From assembly GCF_018881595.1 (NCBI RefSeq), contig NZ_JACVQA010000008.1, positions 163,735 through 227,734 on the forward strand: 64,000 nucleotides of DNA, given 5' to 3'. Source of the DNA: Polynucleobacter sp. UK-Gri1-W3. Its GTDB lineage: Bacteria; Pseudomonadota; Gammaproteobacteria; Burkholderiales; Burkholderiaceae. Numbering within the stretch: the stretch's first letter is position 1; every line of letters starts with the position of its first letter. The position numbers and the translations under genes are program-made. The notes beneath the pieces were generated by a model that had not been told where the DNA came from, did not search any database, and worked only from the letters and a program-made list of their open reading frames with translations. Positions 61,091 to 64,000 of this stretch are shown here, one piece after another.

Positions 61091-63271
61091 CTAGCTTCTT
61101 AATAACCGCAATCCATTTGCCACTACTAGCAAGCTCGCACCCATATCCGCAAATACCGCCATCCACATCATGGCTTGCCCTGTAAAGGTAAGCACAAGGA
61201 AAATAGCTTTAATGCCAAGAGCAAGAACAATGTTTTGAGTCAGAATTAGAGCGGTTGATTTGGATAGCCGAATAAAGGTAGCAATCTTGCGTAAATCATC
61301 ATCCATTAGCGCAACATCAGCAGTCTCTATCGCAGTATCGGTTCCAGCCGCCCCCATCGCAAATCCAATACTTGCTCTTGCTAAAGCGGGGGCATCATTA
61401 ATGCCATCTCCAACCATGCCTACCTTTACATAGGGATCCTTTTTTAGGCGACTGTCAATTATTTTGAGCTTATCTTCAGGCAATAAATTACCCATAATCT
61501 CATGGACACCCACCTGTTTACCTATTGCCTTTGCGGTGTGCTGATTGTCACCAGTGAGCATGATGGTAGTCACGCCTAATTGGTGAAGCTCATCAATAGC
61601 CTGCTTGCTTATTTCTCTAACAGTATCGGCCACCGCAATAATGGCTAAAACCTCTGTTTGGTTGGTAAGCAATACGGCCGTTTTGCCTTGCTGCTCTAGT
61701 GGTAATAAACGATTCTCAATATCATCAGAGCACAAACCCAATTCTTCAATCAGTCGATGATTGCCAAGGTAATACAAATTACCCTCAATAACGCCTTTGA
61801 CACCGCGACCCAGAATCGCCTCAAAGCTATCTACAGTCTTTAAATCATTCTTTTGCTCTTGATTAGCATGGGCAATTGCTAGAGATACGGGATGATCAGA
61901 TCGCGCTGCAAGACTAATGGCAATTTCGTGAATATGCTTGTCATTGCTTCTTAATGCAAAAAAGTCCGTTTGTGCAGGCTTCCCGTAGGTTAGTGTCCCT
62001 GTCTTATCTACTGCTAAGACCTTCATGCTCCGTCCTGCTTCTAAAAAAGCGCCTCCTTTAATTAAGATGCCTTTTCTTGCAGCGGCTGCTAAGCCACTCA
62101 CAATCGTTACTGGTGTTGAGATCACCAAAGCACAAGGGCAGGCAATCACTAACATGACTAATGCTTTATAGATCCACTCTTGCCATGACTGCGCCATTAA
62201 CAATGGAGGCAAAACAGCGACTAACACCGCAAGCAAAAAAACAGCTGGCGTATAGATCTTGGCGAATTGATCAACAAAACGCTGGGTGGGCGCACGACTT
62301 CCTTGCGCTGCTTCAACTGCATGAATAATTCGAGCTAGCGTTGAATGAGTCGCTTCTGCAGTAACTTTGTATTCGAACGATCCTGTCTGATTGATCGTTC
62401 CTGCAAATACCTCATCGCCAACTATCTTATCGACGGGTAGGCTCTCACCCGTGATTGGCGCTTGATTTGCTGCCGAGTTACCACTTATTAATATGCCGTC
62501 TAAAGCTATTCGCTCTCCAGGACGCACTCGAACTAAAGCACCTAAAGCGATAGCCTTTACATCCGTTAGCACCCAAGAGCCATCGGCTTGCTGAACGGTT
62601 GCGGTTTCAGGGGTGAGGTCTAATAAGCCACGAATCGCATTACGAGCACGATCTAATGACTTGGCTTCAATTACTTCAGCTAGAGTAAATAAGAACATCA
62701 CCATGGCGGCTTCTGGCCAACTTCCAATCGCCATCGCGCCTGTGACTGCAATTGACATTAAGGCATTGATATTAAGATTGCCATTCTTTAATGCAATCCA
62801 GCCCTTTTTATAGGTGGTCAGGCCACCTGAAGCAATTGAGGCGATTACTAGAGCAATGACAATCCACTGATTACCAAGTTGCAGCAATTCCATGATTTCA
62901 GCCAAGGTTGCAGTGATACCTGCAACAGCCAATGGCCACCAATTTTTTTTAGGTATAGGCTCAATCGAGCTGTCCTTTGTAGAAGTCTGACCACTTTGTA
63001 GCACCGCCTGCATTCCAATTGAACCCAAAGCGGACTCGATAGCGTCAAGTGAGTTGAGATTGTGACCAACCGTGAGTATCCTTTGCATTAAGTTAAAGTC
63101 CAGCGACTCAATGCCGCTTACACTAACTAGCTTTTTGCGAATAAGCGCCTCTTCAGTTGGGCAGTCCATATTTTCAATGCGATAGATGGCCTTATTCTTG
63201 CTCCGTATCTCAGAAGCCTTTGTCACAGGGGTTGATGTAGAACAACTACAGGAGGTATTGCATTCGCTCAT
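61091..63271 (-). CDS. cadA: Heavy-metal translocating P-type ATPase (Zn/Cd/Pb type)
   Basis: A 726-residue P1B ATPase. The N-terminus is Cys-rich (MSECNTSCSCSTST), then an HMA domain has IENMDCPTEEAL. The metal-translocation motif is IACPCALVIS, the phosphorylation site DKTGTLTYG, and the hinge GDGINDAPALA. Helix 8 carries an Asp near the end (MAVFADMGASL), as in Zn/Cd/Pb-type pumps (ZntA, CadA). It exports divalent soft metals with ATP. It is divergent from the MerR-type gene, with a MerR-type promoter between them. Confidence 0.93.
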   Translation of the reverse strand: MSECNTSCSCSTSTPVTKASEIRSKNKAIYRIENMDCPTEEALIRKKLVSVSGIESLDFNLMQRILTVGHNLNSLDAIESALGSIGMQAVLQSGQTSTKDSSIEPIPKKNWWPLAVAGITATLAEIMELLQLGNQWIVIALVIASIASGGLTTYKKGWIALKNGNLNINALMSIAVTGAMAIGSWPEAAMVMFLFTLAEVIEAKSLDRARNAIRGLLDLTPETATVQQADGSWVLTDVKAIALGALVRVRPGERIALDGILISGNSAANQAPITGESLPVDKIVGDEVFAGTINQTGSFEYKVTAEATHSTLARIIHAVEAAQGSRAPTQRFVDQFAKIYTPAVFLLAVLVAVLPPLLMAQSWQEWIYKALVMLVIACPCALVISTPVTIVSGLAAAARKGILIKGGAFLEAGRSMKVLAVDKTGTLTYGKPAQTDFFALRSNDKHIHEIAISLAARSDHPVSLAIAHANQEQKNDLKTVDSFEAILGRGVKGVIEGNLYYLGNHRLIEELGLCSDDIENRLLPLEQQGKTAVLLTNQTEVLAIIAVADTVREISKQAIDELHQLGVTTIMLTGDNQHTAKAIGKQVGVHEIMGNLLPEDKLKIIDSRLKKDPYVKVGMVGDGINDAPALARASIGFAMGAAGTDTAIETADVALMDDDLRKIATFIRLSKSTALILTQNIVLALGIKAIFLVLTFTGQAMMWMAVFADMGASLLVVANGLRLLRS

Positions 63272-63302
63272 AGCGGAAACCTAAATGATGAAGACATAGA
63301 AC

Positions 63303-63333
63303 ATTTAACACCCTATAGTAACTATAGAGTCAA
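63303..63333 (-). promoter_or_regulatory. MerR-family-controlled promoter of the ATPase gene
   Basis: On the minus strand TTGACT (63333-63328), a 19-base spacer and TTAAAT (63308-63303). The overlong spacer holds the palindrome CTATAGTTACTATAG (63313-63327). This is the classic MerR/ZntR layout, where the regulator twists DNA to align the boxes. Confidence 0.85.
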
Positions 63334-63369
63334 GGGATTAGAATAAAAATGTAAAAACTTGGAGGTCAA

Positions 63370-63768
63370 ATGAGAATTGGTGAACTAGCAACAGCCACAG
63401 GCACTCAAGTGGAAACTATTCGGTTTTATGAGCAAGAGGGTTTGTTAGCAAAACCGGCTCGATCTGAGGGTAACTTCCGAATCTACGGGGATCAGCACCT
63501 GCAACGCCTTACATTTATTCGCCACTGCCGCTCGCTGGACATGACCTTAAGTGAAATTCGTCAATTACTTCGCTTAAAAGATTTGCCCGATGAAAACTGT
63601 GATGCAGTAAATGAATTGCTTGATGCCCATATTGAAGGTGTAAGCAATCGAATTAATGAGCTACGCCAACTTGAGCGACAATTAAAGCTGCTCAGAAAAC
63701 AATGTCATGCGAATCAGGACTCAGCACACTGCGGGATCTTAAATAAATTATCGCTACCCGTGAAGTAA
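63370..63768 (+). CDS. cadR: MerR-family metal-responsive regulator (CadR/PbrR-like)
   Basis: A 132-residue regulator. A helix-turn-helix (MRIGELATATGTQVETIRFYEQEGLL) is followed by a long dimer helix. Metal ligands typical of CadR/PbrR are visible: Cys in ENCDAV near residue 77, Cys in KQCHANQ near 113, and Cys in AHCGIL near 120, plus His in the tail. It should sense Cd, Pb or Zn and activate the divergent ATPase promoter. It is preceded by GGAGGT before the ATG. Confidence 0.92.
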   Translation: MRIGELATATGTQVETIRFYEQEGLLAKPARSEGNFRIYGDQHLQRLTFIRHCRSLDMTLSEIRQLLRLKDLPDENCDAVNELLDAHIEGVSNRINELRQLERQLKLLRKQCHANQDSAHCGILNKLSLPVK

Positions 63769-63770
63769 AA

Positions 63771-63793
63771 AAGAGGTGACACTACCGCCTCTT
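63771..63793 (+). terminator. Weak terminator-like hairpin after cadR
   Basis: AAGAGG and CCTCTT pair around a 11-base loop; no long T-run follows. Confidence 0.35.
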
Positions 63794-63802
63794 ATTGGTC
63801 GA

Positions 63803-64000
63803 GGCTGTGTAAAAACCCCCAATAATCTCCCTGTTTTTGTAAACACCTAAGCACCCTCAAACGTTAATTAAGTATCACTAATTAACGGATGTTCATGAAG
63901 ATGAAACGATTCATTACTGGCCAAGATCGAACCCAAAGTACTTTATTACCTGAGCTGCTTGATGAGTACATCACCGAAGAAAACCCCGTACGCGTCATTG
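63803..64000 (+). mobile_element. Left end of an IS1182-like insertion sequence (cut by window edge)
   Basis: A transposase start at 63895 is preceded by GGCTGTGTAAAAACC near 63803, a form of terminal repeat frequent in IS5/IS1182-type elements. The right end is outside the window, so the terminal repeat and target duplication cannot be checked. Confidence 0.5.
63895..64000 (+). CDS. IS1182-family transposase, N-terminal part
   Basis: An ATG at 63895 (or 63901) opens a frame of 35 codons running off the right edge. It reads KRFITGQDRTQSTLLPELL then DEYITEENPVRVI, which matches the conserved N-terminus of IS1182-family DDE transposases (FxxGxDRxQSTLFPExLDDYIxEDNPVRVID). The catalytic part lies outside. 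It sits directly after the metal-resistance genes, fitting an accessory region. Confidence 0.85.
   Translation, partial: MKMKRFITGQDRTQSTLLPELLDEYITEENPVRVI

Overview
The window looks like the chromosome of a betaproteobacterium of the Burkholderiaceae, most likely a Polynucleobacter-type freshwater organism. This is inferred from the housekeeping order hemW-rdgB-rph / yicC-gmk-rpoZ-spoT / greB, the Bug-type (TctC) binding protein and the moderate GC content; no database comparison was possible.

Layout. (1) 1-26.7 kb is core chromosome. It holds the 5' end of pgi, an FAD oxidoreductase, a Phd/VapC-type toxin-antitoxin pair, tRNA-Ser(TGA), a complete MdtABC-type RND efflux operon with its outer-membrane channel, a secreted protein built from two repeats, an outer-membrane barrel protein, a membrane histidine kinase, an alkylsulfatase, a Bug protein, then hemW, rdgB, rph, yicC, gmk, rpoZ, spoT and greB. 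A decayed 3' fragment of a second hemW lies beside mdtA. (2) 26,775-56,523 is a 29.7 kb integrative element in the 3' end of tRNA-Arg(ACG), bounded by a 49-bp identical repeat. (3) 56.5-64 kb is an accessory metal-resistance region: small copper-type periplasmic proteins, a MerP/MerT-like pair, a stand-alone tyrosine recombinase, a Met-rich periplasmic protein, a Zn/Cd/Pb-type P-ATPase with a divergent MerR-family regulator, and the start of an IS1182-like transposase at the right edge.

The integrative element is a mosaic. Its left arm carries integrase, a DUF4224-type small protein and a leftward phage-like replication block (sigma-like protein, DnaB-type helicase, replication-organiser-like protein). 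A divergent promoter pair separates this from a rightward HTH/nuclease-like gene. Next comes an unusual noncoding region: four 11-bp-phased repeats, a (GAAGA)8 tract, CGTGTACACG palindromes, and a 152-nt foldable segment with a tRNA-like T-arm. The middle holds a block of small secreted or membrane proteins without recognisable function, then a candidate oriT and a MOBF mobilisation module (RHH accessory protein, TrwB-like coupling protein, TrwC-like relaxase-helicase) in the R388 order. No type IV secretion genes are present, so the element should need a helper for transfer. The right arm carries small membrane proteins, a MarR-like regulator with a perfect inverted repeat upstream, a type I restriction-modification system (hsdM-hsdS-hsdR), a uracil-DNA-glycosylase-like protein and a frameshifted DUF4236 gene.

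The DNA to the right of attR repeats the layout found inside attL (terminator plus two 15-bp direct repeats spaced 19 bp apart). This suggests repeated integration of related elements at this tRNA. The most novel-looking parts are the repeat-rich region at 33.4-33.8 kb, the secreted-protein block at 33.9-38.2 kb and the oriT-like region at 38.2-38.7 kb.
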